From JBAXAM01 sp964213355 (GTDB lineage Bacteria; Pseudomonadota; Gammaproteobacteria; UBA9339): a stretch of DNA of 64,000 bases. Below, piece by piece: positions 53,902 through 62,483 of this stretch. The stretch lies in assembly GCA_964213355.1 (NCBI GenBank), contig CAXOVY010000011.1:62001-126000 (forward strand). The letters run 5' to 3'. The notes beneath the pieces are model-generated. The model saw only the letters and a list, made by a program, of their open reading frames with translations, made no database searches and was not told the DNA's origin. Position 1 is the first letter of the stretch. Each line of letters begins with the position of its first letter. The position numbers and the translations under genes are program-made.

Positions 53902-53948
53902 TGGCTCCCCAGGAAGGGATTGAACCTCCGACCAAGTGATTAACAGTC
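53902..53948 (-). other. 3' fragment of tRNA-Asn (attachment-site scar)
   Basis: On the minus strand the 47 bases read from GACTGTTAATC (anticodon GTT) through a T-arm with GGTTCAATCC to TGGGGAGCCA, the end of a tRNA-Asn gene. The 5' half of a tRNA does not precede it: no matching D-arm or acceptor strand is found. Such 3' fragments mark one end (attL or attR) of an element integrated at a tRNA gene. Confidence 0.75.
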
Positions 53949-54125
53949 TCGAATTACACCCATTTCCCATGATTAATAATCCTTAACAAACCTTTACACA
54001 GCTTGCCAAACCATATAACATAAGCTTAACAAAGCTACCTCTAAATTAATCAAAATCAATGCTTATGGTAGCACATAGGTAGCACAGAATCAAGTGCTAC
54101 CTTTTCTCTATTTTTATATAGGAGT

Positions 54126-54153
54126 AAATTATAATTATGTATTTCTATAATTT
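54126..54153. promoter_or_regulatory. Inverted repeat upstream of the AbiE-type operon
   Basis: AAATTATA (54126-54133) and TATAATTT (54146-54153) form a perfect 8-bp inverted repeat with a 12-bp spacer, about 45 bp before the antitoxin start. AbiEi-type antitoxins bind inverted repeats at their own promoters, so this is a candidate autoregulatory operator. Confidence 0.45.
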
Positions 54154-54197
54154 ATGTGCTATAGTTTTTTATATGTCCTAAATTGGCGAATTCATTT

Positions 54198-54626
54198 ATG
54201 AGAGTAAAATATCAAGAAAGCGCAGAATACAAGACCATTAACCGCCTAAAAGCAATTCGTGGCAACGTTGTGTTACGTAAAGATTTTGACGACATTGCCT
54301 CCTACCGTCAAATAAGTCGCGCCTTAAAAGAATTAATGGCAGAAAAAAAGTTGGTAAAAATCGGTACTGGAATTTACGCCAAGTCATACTCTTCAAAGTA
54401 CACAGACATTCCGCTAATAAAAAACGGCACCGACTCTGCACTCAGAAAAGCATTAAAGCGACTGAACGTTGCATATGAATCAGGCAGTGCTGAAAATGAT
54501 TATAACGAAGGCAGATCAACCCAAATTCCAGTATACAATATTGTAAAACTCAAAAGTCGCTGCCGTAGACGTATTAGCTACGGAAACAGCGAATTAATAT
54601 TTGAGAAAAAAATCAATGCTAAATAA
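54198..54626 (+). CDS. DUF6088/AbiEi-like antitoxin
   Basis: This 142-residue protein has a winged-helix-like N-terminus (VVLRKDFDDIASYRQISRAL then LVKIGTGIYAKSYS), as in AbiEi-type antitoxins and DUF6088 proteins. It lies directly upstream of, and overlaps by 11 bases, a nucleotidyltransferase of the AbiEii type. The ATG at 54198 is used; a TTG at 54183 is possible. Type IV antitoxins act without binding the toxin and also repress the operon. It is probably the first gene of a two-gene defence or stabilisation module in the island. Confidence 0.75.
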   Translation: MRVKYQESAEYKTINRLKAIRGNVVLRKDFDDIASYRQISRALKELMAEKKLVKIGTGIYAKSYSSKYTDIPLIKNGTDSALRKALKRLNVAYESGSAENDYNEGRSTQIPVYNIVKLKSRCRRRISYGNSELIFEKKINAK

Positions 54627-55620
54627 AAAAAATCTAAAAGAGTTAATATCAACAACACATCAACACATTACTTTACGTGAGGCTGTAATAGAAAAGGATT
54701 ATTACGTTACTCAAGTCATTAGCGCTATTTCTAGTGTGGAAAATGAATATTTTCGATTAGTATTTTGTGGTGGAACATGCCTAGCAAAAGCACATAAAAT
54801 TGTTAAGCGCATGTCCGAGGATGTCGACTTTAAAATTCAAATCAAAGAAACAGATGTGATTTTTAGCAGAACACTCCTTCTAAAAGAACTGAAAAAATTC
54901 CGATCGCACATCAAATCAAAACTAACACTTCTTGGATTAACTATAGGTGATCCGATTGTTCGCAACGAAGGACGATACTTGCGAATTGAACTTTACTACG
55001 TTTCTGTTTTTCACACTAACAAAGAACTAAGATCGCACATCCTATTGGAATTTACGCTATCCGATATTCGCCTTCCTGTTAAAAACTTATTAATTAGAAC
55101 ACTAATTGAAGATACTCTGGAAAACACTGTTATTTTTATGCCATCATCAACTCCATGCATATCGATAGATGAAACAGCAATTGAGAAATGGGTTGGTCTC
55201 ACACGGCGCATTATAGCGATTGAGCGCAAATATCATCATGACGATAAAACACTAATACGGCACGCTTATGATCTAAATGCAATCAAGCGCGCTGATAAAA
55301 TTAGCGCGGCTTTTTTTACTTTAGCAAAAACAATTATCAGTAACGACACTAAACAATTCAAAAATCAACATCCTGAATACTCAACCAACCCAAGCAATGA
55401 AGTCAAACAATCACTAATATTACTGAAAAATAAACCACTCTGGAAAGAACGATATCAAGAATTCATAGAAACCATGGTATACGATAGCACTCACATACAA
55501 GAGTATGAAAATGTAATAAATACTTTGGAAAGTATTAGCACAAGGGTAATAGACTCCATATCACTAGAGGAAAAAATAGAAATTGAATTAAATCCAAATA
55601 GTTCCCAAAAAAGGAGCTGA
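54616..55620 (+). CDS. AbiEii-like nucleotidyltransferase toxin
   Basis: This is a 334-residue protein. The nucleotidyltransferase motif GGTCLAKAH near residue 55 and the acidic motif SEDVDFKI near residue 70 define the AbiEii/AbiGii fold. The Lys/Arg segment KRMSEDVD is conserved in the family. AbiEii toxins block growth, at least some by adding nucleotides to tRNA acceptor ends. The ATG at 54616 overlaps the antitoxin end. The integrase gene follows five bases later, so the pair may stabilise the integrated element. Confidence 0.85.
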   Translation: MLNKKNLKELISTTHQHITLREAVIEKDYYVTQVISAISSVENEYFRLVFCGGTCLAKAHKIVKRMSEDVDFKIQIKETDVIFSRTLLLKELKKFRSHIKSKLTLLGLTIGDPIVRNEGRYLRIELYYVSVFHTNKELRSHILLEFTLSDIRLPVKNLLIRTLIEDTLENTVIFMPSSTPCISIDETAIEKWVGLTRRIIAIERKYHHDDKTLIRHAYDLNAIKRADKISAAFFTLAKTIISNDTKQFKNQHPEYSTNPSNEVKQSLILLKNKPLWKERYQEFIETMVYDSTHIQEYENVINTLESISTRVIDSISLEEKIEIELNPNSSQKRS

Positions 55621-55625
55621 TAATT

Positions 55626-56795
55626 GTGAACACCAAATTTAATTTTATAAAAAAATCACTCGAAGCCATACATGCGCCTGACGGAAAAATCATTGTATGC
55701 CACGATACTGCTAAACATGGACTAAAATTATCAGTACGGGCTTCTGGCGTTAAAACCTTCTTGCTTTATCGAAAAATCAAAGGTAAACCAGAGCGCATTA
55801 CCATTGGCCGTTTCCCTGAAGTCACAATCGAACAGGCTCGTAATCAAGTAGATGTCCTTAATGCAAAAATAGCTGCTGGCATTAACCCTAACGAAGAAAA
55901 GCGCAATGTACGCTCTGAAATGACTCTGTGTGATCTTTTCAACCAATATATAGAACGCTATGCAAAGGTACACAAGAAGTCATGGTTAGTCGATACTCAA
56001 CAGTTTCAACGCTATCTCAAAAATTGGGAAAATCGTAAGTTGTCTTCTATCAGTAAATCTAATATTCAAAAACTACACGCTGAGATTGGCACTAACAAAG
56101 GATATTATGCTGCCAATAGATTACTAGCACTACTACATACTATGTTTAATCGGGCAATTGATTGGGGCTGGGACAATGCCAATCCTGCACATGGTATTAA
56201 AAAATTTAAAGAAAAGTCACGAGATAGATTTATTCAATCTGATGAACTTCCAAAATTTTTTAAGGCTCTGAGCGAAGAAACCAGTATTATTGTACGTGAT
56301 TATATTTTACTTAGTTTATTAACTGGAGCTAGACGCTCAAATGTTCTTGCTATGCGCTGGGACGAAATCAACTTTGATAGAGCTACTTGGACAATTCCAC
56401 TTACAAAAAATGGTGAAAGCCATACCGTACCTCTTGTATCAACAACAATTGATGTATTAAAAACACGTCAAGAAAACAATACCGACAATAGCCCTTGGGT
56501 TTTTCCAGGCGCTGGTGTTACTGGTCACCTAGTAGAGACAAAAAAACCGTGGAAAAGAATTTTAGATAAAGCTGGTTTAAAAGATTTAAGAATACATGAT
56601 TTACGCAGGTCTCTTGGAAGTTGGCAAGCTGCCACCGGAGCTAACTTATCAATTATAGGCAAGACCTTGGCACATAAGAACGTAAGCACTACAGCAATTT
56701 ATGCGCGCTTAAATATAGACCCCATAAGAGAATCAATGAATAAAGCTACAGATGCAATTTTAAATGCTGCTGGTATTACTACTGCTAAAAATTAA
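55626..56795 (+). CDS. P4-type site-specific integrase (DUF4102 + tyrosine recombinase)
   Basis: This is a 389-residue integrase. An N-terminal DUF4102 domain (HGLKLSVRASGVKTFLLYRK, RITIGRFPEVTIEQAR) is followed by a core-binding domain and the catalytic domain with Arg in LLTGARRSNVLAMRW, Lys in PLTKNGESHTVPL, His-x-x-Arg in HDLRRSLGSW, His in TLAHKNVSTT and Tyr in AIYARLN. All catalytic residues are present. The start is a GTG at 55626 with AAGGAGC upstream. Such integrases usually target tRNA 3' ends; the tRNA-Asn fragment 1.7 kb away may belong to this one or to the frameshifted neighbour. Confidence 0.92.
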   Translation: MNTKFNFIKKSLEAIHAPDGKIIVCHDTAKHGLKLSVRASGVKTFLLYRKIKGKPERITIGRFPEVTIEQARNQVDVLNAKIAAGINPNEEKRNVRSEMTLCDLFNQYIERYAKVHKKSWLVDTQQFQRYLKNWENRKLSSISKSNIQKLHAEIGTNKGYYAANRLLALLHTMFNRAIDWGWDNANPAHGIKKFKEKSRDRFIQSDELPKFFKALSEETSIIVRDYILLSLLTGARRSNVLAMRWDEINFDRATWTIPLTKNGESHTVPLVSTTIDVLKTRQENNTDNSPWVFPGAGVTGHLVETKKPWKRILDKAGLKDLRIHDLRRSLGSWQAATGANLSIIGKTLAHKNVSTTAIYARLNIDPIRESMNKATDAILNAAGITTAKN

Positions 56796-56802
56796 ACACC
56801 CC

Positions 56803-56831
56803 TTGACATGTGGCTACAAATGCACTACCCT
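56803..56831 (+). promoter_or_regulatory. Promoter of the dinJ-yafQ pair
   Basis: TTGACA (56803-56808) is followed after 17 bp by TACCCT (56826-56831), a weak -10. It lies about 30 bp before the antitoxin ATG and just after the integrase stop. Confidence 0.5.
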
Positions 56832-56861
56832 GCGTTTATTATTTTGATCTAGGTGAAGAAA

Positions 56862-57125
56862 ATGACAACTAAAACATCAGTAGTAAGAGCAAGGGTAACT
56901 CCAAATATAAAACTAGGGGCGCAAAAAGTATTGTGCAAGTTGGGACTTAGCGTATCTGATGCTATAAACCTGCTTTTGATTCAGATAGACTTGAAAAAAG
57001 CCCTACCTTTTGCAGTAGAAATGCCTAATAAAGAAACGCGACAGGTGTTAGATGAATGCGAGAAAAAAGTAGGTTTGAACAAATGCAAAAATACAAACGA
57101 CTTTTTTAATCAACTAGGAATCTAA
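56862..57125 (+). CDS. dinJ: RelB/DinJ-family antitoxin
   Basis: This is an 87-residue antitoxin. The N-terminus KTSVVRARVTPNIKLGAQKV is the ribbon-helix-helix DNA-binding domain, followed by LGLSVSDAINLLLIQI, typical of DinJ. The C-terminal half should wrap the toxin. The ATG at 56862 follows GGTGAAG; a GTG at 56853 is in frame but less likely. Its stop overlaps the toxin ATG (TAATG), as usual for such pairs. Confidence 0.9.
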   Translation: MTTKTSVVRARVTPNIKLGAQKVLCKLGLSVSDAINLLLIQIDLKKALPFAVEMPNKETRQVLDECEKKVGLNKCKNTNDFFNQLGI

Positions 57126-57394
57126 TGTTGCTCCAAATTGAGTACAGCAACACCTTCAAAAAAGATATAAAGCTCATGCGGAAACGTAGCAAGGATATGT
57201 GTAAATTCAAAATAATTACAAATTTGCTCACGAGCAGAGAACTATTGCCACAGAAACATAGAGACCATGCGTTGATTGGTAACTACGCTAAACATCGAGA
57301 ATGTCACATTGACCCAGACTGGCTACTGATATACAGGATTGAAAATAACACTCTTTTCTTTGAAAGAACCGGTACACATGCTGATTTATTTTAA
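57125..57394 (+). CDS. yafQ: YafQ-family mRNA interferase toxin
   Basis: This is an 89-residue RelE-fold toxin that cleaves mRNA on the ribosome. The C-terminal block RECHIDPDWLLIYRIENNTL and FERTGTHADLF is the YafQ signature with the active-site His and Asp region. The N-terminal region IEYSNTFKKDIKLMRKR matches the family. It is paired with the dinJ-like antitoxin in the same operon. Confidence 0.92.
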   Translation: MLLQIEYSNTFKKDIKLMRKRSKDMCKFKIITNLLTSRELLPQKHRDHALIGNYAKHRECHIDPDWLLIYRIENNTLFFERTGTHADLF

Positions 57395-57553
57395 AAGTAC
57401 TTGATAAGTACCGAGGTAATATTAGCATTCATTAAAAACTAATTTGAGGTTACCAATGAAAAAATGTAAAAAAAGAAATTAAAAAGATCAGGTATATATT
57501 GGAATATAAAAGCATGTAAGAACTTTGAAAAACAAATCTATATAGGTGACAGT

Positions 57554-58324
57554 ATGGAAGTTGAGTTTGTTTGTGACAGGCTAAAGCGCATAGGATATCT
57601 TGCGTATCCAGACAATAAGAAATGGCTTGCTAGAACAAAATGGTCGGTGTTTGAGGCTGGTTATTTGATCAATGATATTGAACCGTTTGATCATCTTAAA
57701 TTGCACGATCTAATTGAAGAAGAAACAAAGTTGTCTGCTCTACTCAAGCTTAGCGATTTAGACATTGAAGTAATCAGAATGTTTTTATCAGATATACATA
57801 CTGATATGGATGTAATGTTAACTTGGATTCCAGAACATGCCCATAATATAGACCTAAATTCGTCCTCAGAAAATCCGTTGAAATTAATAAATAGATACCT
57901 TTTGACTGTCGGGCGTATACCTGAGAAATTGTTAATGTATGCCAAAAAAAGTTTTTTACTTTTGTATAAAAATAAGGATGTTAACGAAGAAACGAAAAAA
58001 GACTGGAAAGATAATTGGCACGCAATTGCACGATCCTTCGAGATACTAATCGATAAATCTACAAAAATTAAGCAAGATATTTCACCAAGAAAAGAAGAAA
58101 CTTTGTTAGCTTTGATAGGTGTTTTAACTGATAAATATTTTATTGGTAACAAATATAAAAAACCTGATGGCTTCCATAAAACCTCTACAATAGCTGAAGA
58201 TATAATCGATCACATATCAAAACAATTCCCAGATAATCACATTCCCCACGGCTTCAAAAAATCCAATCTCATAGAAATAATCAACAGTTATCTTGATTGC
58301 TGGAACAAAAAGAGAGAAACATAA
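57554..58324 (+). CDS. Hypothetical island protein
   Basis: This 256-residue protein is soluble, helical and charged. It has no signal or membrane segment and no domain that I recognise. The last 60 residues (TSTIAEDIIDHISKQ, then GFKKSNLIEIINSYLDCW) resemble C-terminal regions of small plasmid and island proteins that end in a winged or helical bundle. Its ATG at 57554 has a weak GGTGA site. A tiny open frame at 57456-57482 precedes it. It is probably a genuine gene because its codon content is coherent, but its role is unknown. Confidence 0.6.
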   Translation: MEVEFVCDRLKRIGYLAYPDNKKWLARTKWSVFEAGYLINDIEPFDHLKLHDLIEEETKLSALLKLSDLDIEVIRMFLSDIHTDMDVMLTWIPEHAHNIDLNSSSENPLKLINRYLLTVGRIPEKLLMYAKKSFLLLYKNKDVNEETKKDWKDNWHAIARSFEILIDKSTKIKQDISPRKEETLLALIGVLTDKYFIGNKYKKPDGFHKTSTIAEDIIDHISKQFPDNHIPHGFKKSNLIEIINSYLDCWNKKRET

Positions 58325-58331
58325 AGGCAAT

Positions 58332-58457
58332 TTTTCCAATTGGAACTTTATTGCGCTTAAAGAGCAAACCCTTGCCTGGCGTGGTTTTTGACCATATCAA
58401 TTCACTTGGCATTTTTCCAGTTTTCTCAAACTGGAAAAAATCTTTTCCAATTGGAAC
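58332..58457. promoter_or_regulatory. Palindromic operator cluster upstream of the small HTH gene
   Basis: TTTTCCAATTGGAAC occurs at 58332-58346 and again at 58443-58457; each contains the perfect 12-bp palindrome TTCCAATTGGAA. Between them TTTTTCCAGTTTTC...AACTGGAAAAA (58412-58439) is a longer inverted repeat with the same TTCCA/TGGAA half-sites. They probably bind a dimeric regulator. Confidence 0.6.
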
Positions 58458-58517
58458 ATTCCTTATCTAATTTACGTCATTCTTAGCCATCATTAATTAA
58501 TTTTAATTGAGGTATTT

Positions 58518-58727
58518 ATGAACAAACAAACTTTTTTTAATCGACTAAACCCAGCGAAAGTAGCAAATATTTTGGGCGTTACAGAAGGCACGCTGGCTGT
58601 TTGGCGTTGTACAAAACGTTACTCTTTACCTTTCGTAAGAATTGGTCGGAAGATTTTTTACCGAAGCGAAGATGTTCAGTCATTTGTCGAATCGAGAACC
58701 TTTTGCAAAATTTCCACTAAAGATTAG
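58518..58727 (+). CDS. Small AlpA/excisionase-like DNA-binding protein
   Basis: This is a 69-residue protein with a MerR/HTH_17-type fold: LNPAKVANILGVTEGTLAVW, then LPFVRIGRKIFYRSEDVQSF. Proteins of this kind act as excisionases or activators of integrase in islands and satellites. GAGG lies eight bases upstream of the ATG. Palindromic sites lie within 200 bp upstream, and a DUF3987 gene follows in the same direction. Confidence 0.8.
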   Translation: MNKQTFFNRLNPAKVANILGVTEGTLAVWRCTKRYSLPFVRIGRKIFYRSEDVQSFVESRTFCKISTKD

Positions 58728-58743
58728 TTAACTGGAAACAACA

Positions 58744-60153
58744 ATGTACTCAGATAATCCCTATGTAAACAAATACGATGCTAAAACACCTTCTTTGGGT
58801 AAGACTAAAATTAACGCAATTAATAGCAAAACATTTTGGGAAAAACCAATTTTATTCGATGAAGTAGAAACGCCAGAGATACCAGCATCATTATTACCAG
58901 ATTCATTAGGTAAATTTGCTGCAGCTTTAGCGCTTGCCAGTGAAACGCCAGAATCATTATCAGTTATAACAATTTTAGGCGTTGTCGCATCTATAATTTC
59001 CAGACTCTATGTTGTCAGTCCTAAAGATGGCTGGCTAGAATCCACTAACATGTACTGCATAATTGGATTGCCGCCAGCTAATAATAAAACTTTAGTATTA
59101 CGCAGTTGTGTTAAACCTCTTTCAGATTGGGAAAAAGAACAAAGAGTTATATTAGAACCTCAAATTAAAAGAGAGCGTTCCAAATATAAAAGTCACGAAA
59201 AAGTTATTGAGTCGTTACGTAATAAAATAGTGAAGGAAAATAATCCTGCAGAACAAGAGAAATTAATTGGTGAAATTGCCGAAAAGGAATCATCACTAAT
59301 TGAAGCGCGTACCTTGCCGTGTTTATTTATTACCGATGTAACACCGGAGGAATTAGCAACTAAGGTACACGAGCAAAATAATTATCTTGGTATTTTTTCT
59401 GATGAAGGCGGTATCACCGAGGTTTTGTCTGGCTTATATACTGGCGGTTCGGCAAACATCGATATCTTATTAAAAGGCATTGATGGCGGCGATGTTAAAA
59501 TCAGACGCAAGGATAAAAGTTTTGATCTTAATCCATTATTAACAATAATTCTGATAGTACAACCATCAGTTATTCAAAACCTGGGAGAGAAAAAAGCATA
59601 TACGGGCAACGGTTTTTTGGAGCGATTTTTATATCTATTGCCTAAAAGTAGACTTGGTTATCGCACCCACAATACTCCTCCAATCCCCAAAGAAACTGCT
59701 GAAGAATATCAACAAATGATCAGCAATTTGTTGCAAACAATTTTTGCTAAACAACAGCAATCAGAAGAAAAAGTTATTTTAAGTTTATCACTTGAAGCTT
59801 TAGCAACTTGGAAGGATTTCCAGCATAAAACTGAATACCAACTTAGACCTAACGGTGAACTGTATGCTTTACAAGGATGGGCAGGAAAAATATGCGGTTT
59901 TGCTTTACGCATAGCTGCTGTTTTACACGTAAGTAAAACAGATACTAGTACAGTTATTTCAAATGAGTCAATGATCTGCGCCCTAGAAATAGCAGCCCTA
60001 TTAACACAACATGCCACAGCTGCCTATAGCTTAATAGGGATAGACCAAAGTTTACAAGATGCAAAGGAATTGTTTAATTGGATAGTAGAACGAAGTAATG
60101 CCTCATTTACGCAATCAGAAATCACTTATGCAATGCGCCACCGAAAATTAGGA
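58744..60153 (+). pseudogene. DUF3987 (YfjI-type) protein, truncated by an IS21 element
   Basis: About 470 codons of a DUF3987 protein are intact, including LIGEIAEKESSLIEA, CLFITDVTPEELATKVHE and SDEGGITEVLSG. The P-loop-like IIGLPPANNKTLVL shows a degenerate Walker A. DUF3987 proteins accompany primase-like replication genes in satellites and islands and resemble superfamily helicases. At 60154 the IS21 left end begins; the last 13 codons before the stop come from the IS. The native C-terminus is not in the window. Confidence 0.85.
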
Positions 60154-60270
60154 TGTCAATTTCCATGTAAAATTGACCCCTCTAGAGCATAAAGTTGCAC
60201 CGAAAATTGACCCCTCTAATTACTAAATTTACTCTTAAAATTTTAACTAATTTTAAGAGGATAAAAGAGG

Positions 60271-60606
60271 ATGATAATAGTGGAAACAATTGCGAAAATA
60301 AGGCGGCTGTATTATGTACAAAACAAGGGGATAAAAACGATAGCTCGTGAATTGAATTTATCAAAAAATACGGTAAAGAAAGTTATCCGAGACGACAAAA
60401 CATCAAAGACTTACGTGAGGGATAAACAAACGTTACCAATAATGGGAGAATTCAAAGATCAGCTAACAAGCATGTTAGAAAAAAATATTAAGCAGCCGTT
60501 GCGTTTAAGATATACAGCAAAAAAATTATACCAAACGCTTTGCAGCAATGGTTTCAAGGGGAGCTATTCAACCATAAATAGATTTACTACCGATTGGAGA
60601 CGTAAT
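60271..60606 (+). pseudogene. istA: IstA of copy 2, 5' part
   Basis: This matches the first 112 codons of the copy 1 istA, including the HTH, and then runs into the nested element at TDWRRN. The remaining istA sequence continues at 63397-64000 with the DDE domain. The interruption removes function. Confidence 0.9.
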
Positions 60607-60821
60607 ATGCATATTCCGATCCAAATCGATCAATGATTCCAGTCCAAACCGATCAGTAATTCCAGTCCAAATCGATTAACGATTCCAGTTCAAATCGATC
60701 AAAACTTTCATGTCGAATGACCCACAATAATCAGATTTAAAACCTGATTGTTTTTTCAAAATAAGTTGTACTTCCAAGATTAATTAAAATTTGGAGATAC
60801 AAAATGAGAGGTCATATAACA

Positions 60822-62345
60822 ATGAGAAAAATTCGGGAAATATTACGTTTAAAATTTGCTCTTGAAATGGGAAACCAAAAAATCGCCAATAGTTTGGCAA
60901 TTAGCAGCAGTACTGTACATGAATGTTTGCGCAGGGCTAATTTAGCTAATCTTAGCTGGCCGCTGCCAGATAACATAGATGATGAGATATTGGAGAAACA
61001 GCTTTACTCTCCGCCAAGACAAGCAATACCAAAGGAAGAGCGAGGTGAGTTGGATTGGTCTAAAATTCATGATGAGCTAAAACGCAAACACGTAACGTTA
61101 ATGTTACTGTGGAACGAGTACAGAGAATCGTATCCAATGGGAATAGGCTACAGTCGGTTTTGCGATCTTTACTTGCTATGGAAAAAGCCATTAGACACAT
61201 GGATGCGTCAAGATCATAAAGCTGGCGAAAAAATGTTTGTCGATTATGCAGGAGGCACTATTCCTATAAGCGATGGGCAAGGCTATATACATCAAGCACA
61301 GATTTTTGTTGCTGTGCTTGGCGCGTCTGGATACATCTACGCTGAAGCGACAATGACACAATCTTTGCAGGATTGGATAGAGTCACATTGTCGAGCTCTT
61401 AAATTCTTCGGCGGTGTTCCAGAGATATCGGTGCCTGACAATTTAAAAAATTGCACTGTCCTTGCCCATCGCTATGAGCCAGATATTAACCCAACTTATC
61501 ATGACCTGGCAAAGCATTATGGGTTTGTAGTTATGCCTGCGCGCGTAAGAAAACCAAAAGATAAAAGTTTGGCGGAAAAAAGCGTACAAATTATACAGTA
61601 CCAAATTCTAGCAAAATTACGCGATCAAACTTTTTTTAGTTTGGTAGAAGTAAATGAACCGATAGCAATTTTATTGAAAAAAATTAATTCGCAAGCTTTC
61701 CAAAAATTATCAGGATCACGGTTAAGCCAATTTGAGAAGTTAGATAAACCAGCTTTAAAACCACTACCAAGCACGCCCTACAAATTCGCTGAATGGGCAA
61801 AGGCAAGACTGGGTCCTGATTATCATATTGAATTGGATAAACACTTTTACAGCGTTCCGTATACTTTTATTAAAAAAATTTTGGATGTGAGATTTACTGA
61901 TCAAACAGTTGAAATTTTTTATCGTTCAAAAAGAATAGCGGTTCACATGCGCAGTTACATACATAGACGACATACAACATTGAAAGAGCATATGCCTAAG
62001 GCTCATCAGAAATATGTCGAGTGGACTCCGGAACGAATTATTAATTGGGCTCGAAAAATAGGAATGGCAACAGCGCAATTAGTTGAGAAAGTTATCGAAA
62101 CTAAAGAGCATCCACAATTAGCCTTTCGTGCATGCCTTGGGATCCTGCATCTTGGTAAGAGCTATACTGAACTACGGTTGGAAGCAGCATGTGTCCGCGC
62201 TTTAAAAATAGGAGCCTACAGTTATCACAACATAGCGTCTATTCTAAAAAATAATTTAGATAACGTGCCAGTAAGTTCATCGGAAACTTTAACAGCAACA
62301 AAAGAAGAACATGAAAACATTAGAGGAGGTGATTATTTTGAATAA
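60822..62345 (+). CDS. istA: IS21-family transposase IstA of the nested element
   Basis: This is a 507-residue transposase. The N-terminal HTH is LEMGNQKIANSLAISSSTVH. The catalytic set is Asp in MFVDYAGGTIPI, Asp in VPDNLKNCTV and Glu in SLAEKSVQIIQY. ATG at 60822 is used, since it gives the family start MRKIREILRLK; an ATG at 60804 in the same frame has GGAG upstream and is possible. A strong GGAGG close to its stop would once have served istB, but a structured element now separates the two. Confidence 0.9.
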   Translation: MRKIREILRLKFALEMGNQKIANSLAISSSTVHECLRRANLANLSWPLPDNIDDEILEKQLYSPPRQAIPKEERGELDWSKIHDELKRKHVTLMLLWNEYRESYPMGIGYSRFCDLYLLWKKPLDTWMRQDHKAGEKMFVDYAGGTIPISDGQGYIHQAQIFVAVLGASGYIYAEATMTQSLQDWIESHCRALKFFGGVPEISVPDNLKNCTVLAHRYEPDINPTYHDLAKHYGFVVMPARVRKPKDKSLAEKSVQIIQYQILAKLRDQTFFSLVEVNEPIAILLKKINSQAFQKLSGSRLSQFEKLDKPALKPLPSTPYKFAEWAKARLGPDYHIELDKHFYSVPYTFIKKILDVRFTDQTVEIFYRSKRIAVHMRSYIHRRHTTLKEHMPKAHQKYVEWTPERIINWARKIGMATAQLVEKVIETKEHPQLAFRACLGILHLGKSYTELRLEAACVRALKIGAYSYHNIASILKNNLDNVPVSSSETLTATKEEHENIRGGDYFE

Positions 62346-62455
62346 GGGGACGCTGTCCCCTTAAACCCCTGAAGTATTTAGAGACGTAACTTGTAATTGA
62401 TGAGGCGGGATTAGCCGCCTCAAGTTACGTCACTGTCATCAGCGCTTCCGCCTGT
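62344..62455 (+). ncRNA. Structured element 2, between istA and istB
   Basis: An 8-bp stem AAGGGGAC/GTCCCCTT (62344-62362) is followed by a 10-bp stem GACGTAACTT (62383-62392) with AAGTTACGTC (62422-62431). It encloses GAGGCGG/CCGCCTC (62402-62421). It ends with GTCATC, a small hairpin around GCG-CTTC-CGC, and CCTGTAC. Order of stems and the 3' motif match element 1 (13308-13455) while stem bases differ and pairing is kept. The istB start lies 28 bases after it with its own AGGAG. Confidence 0.6.
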
Positions 62456-62483
62456 ACAGTAATTTAATAATATAGGAGAAAAA

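Noticed and set aside
53890..53990. A complete tRNA-Asn gene
   Set aside because: Only the anticodon-to-CCA half is present. Upstream sequence does not fold into a D-arm or pair with the acceptor end.
57691..58152. 153-codon antisense frame within the 256-residue island gene
   Set aside because: The plus-strand frame has better start context and codon coherence; the antisense one is Ser/Leu-rich shadow.
62390..62445. Hammerhead ribozyme (TTGATGAGGCGG resembles CUGAUGA)
   Set aside because: The conserved GAAA and third stem are missing and the same place in element 1 lacks the motif.
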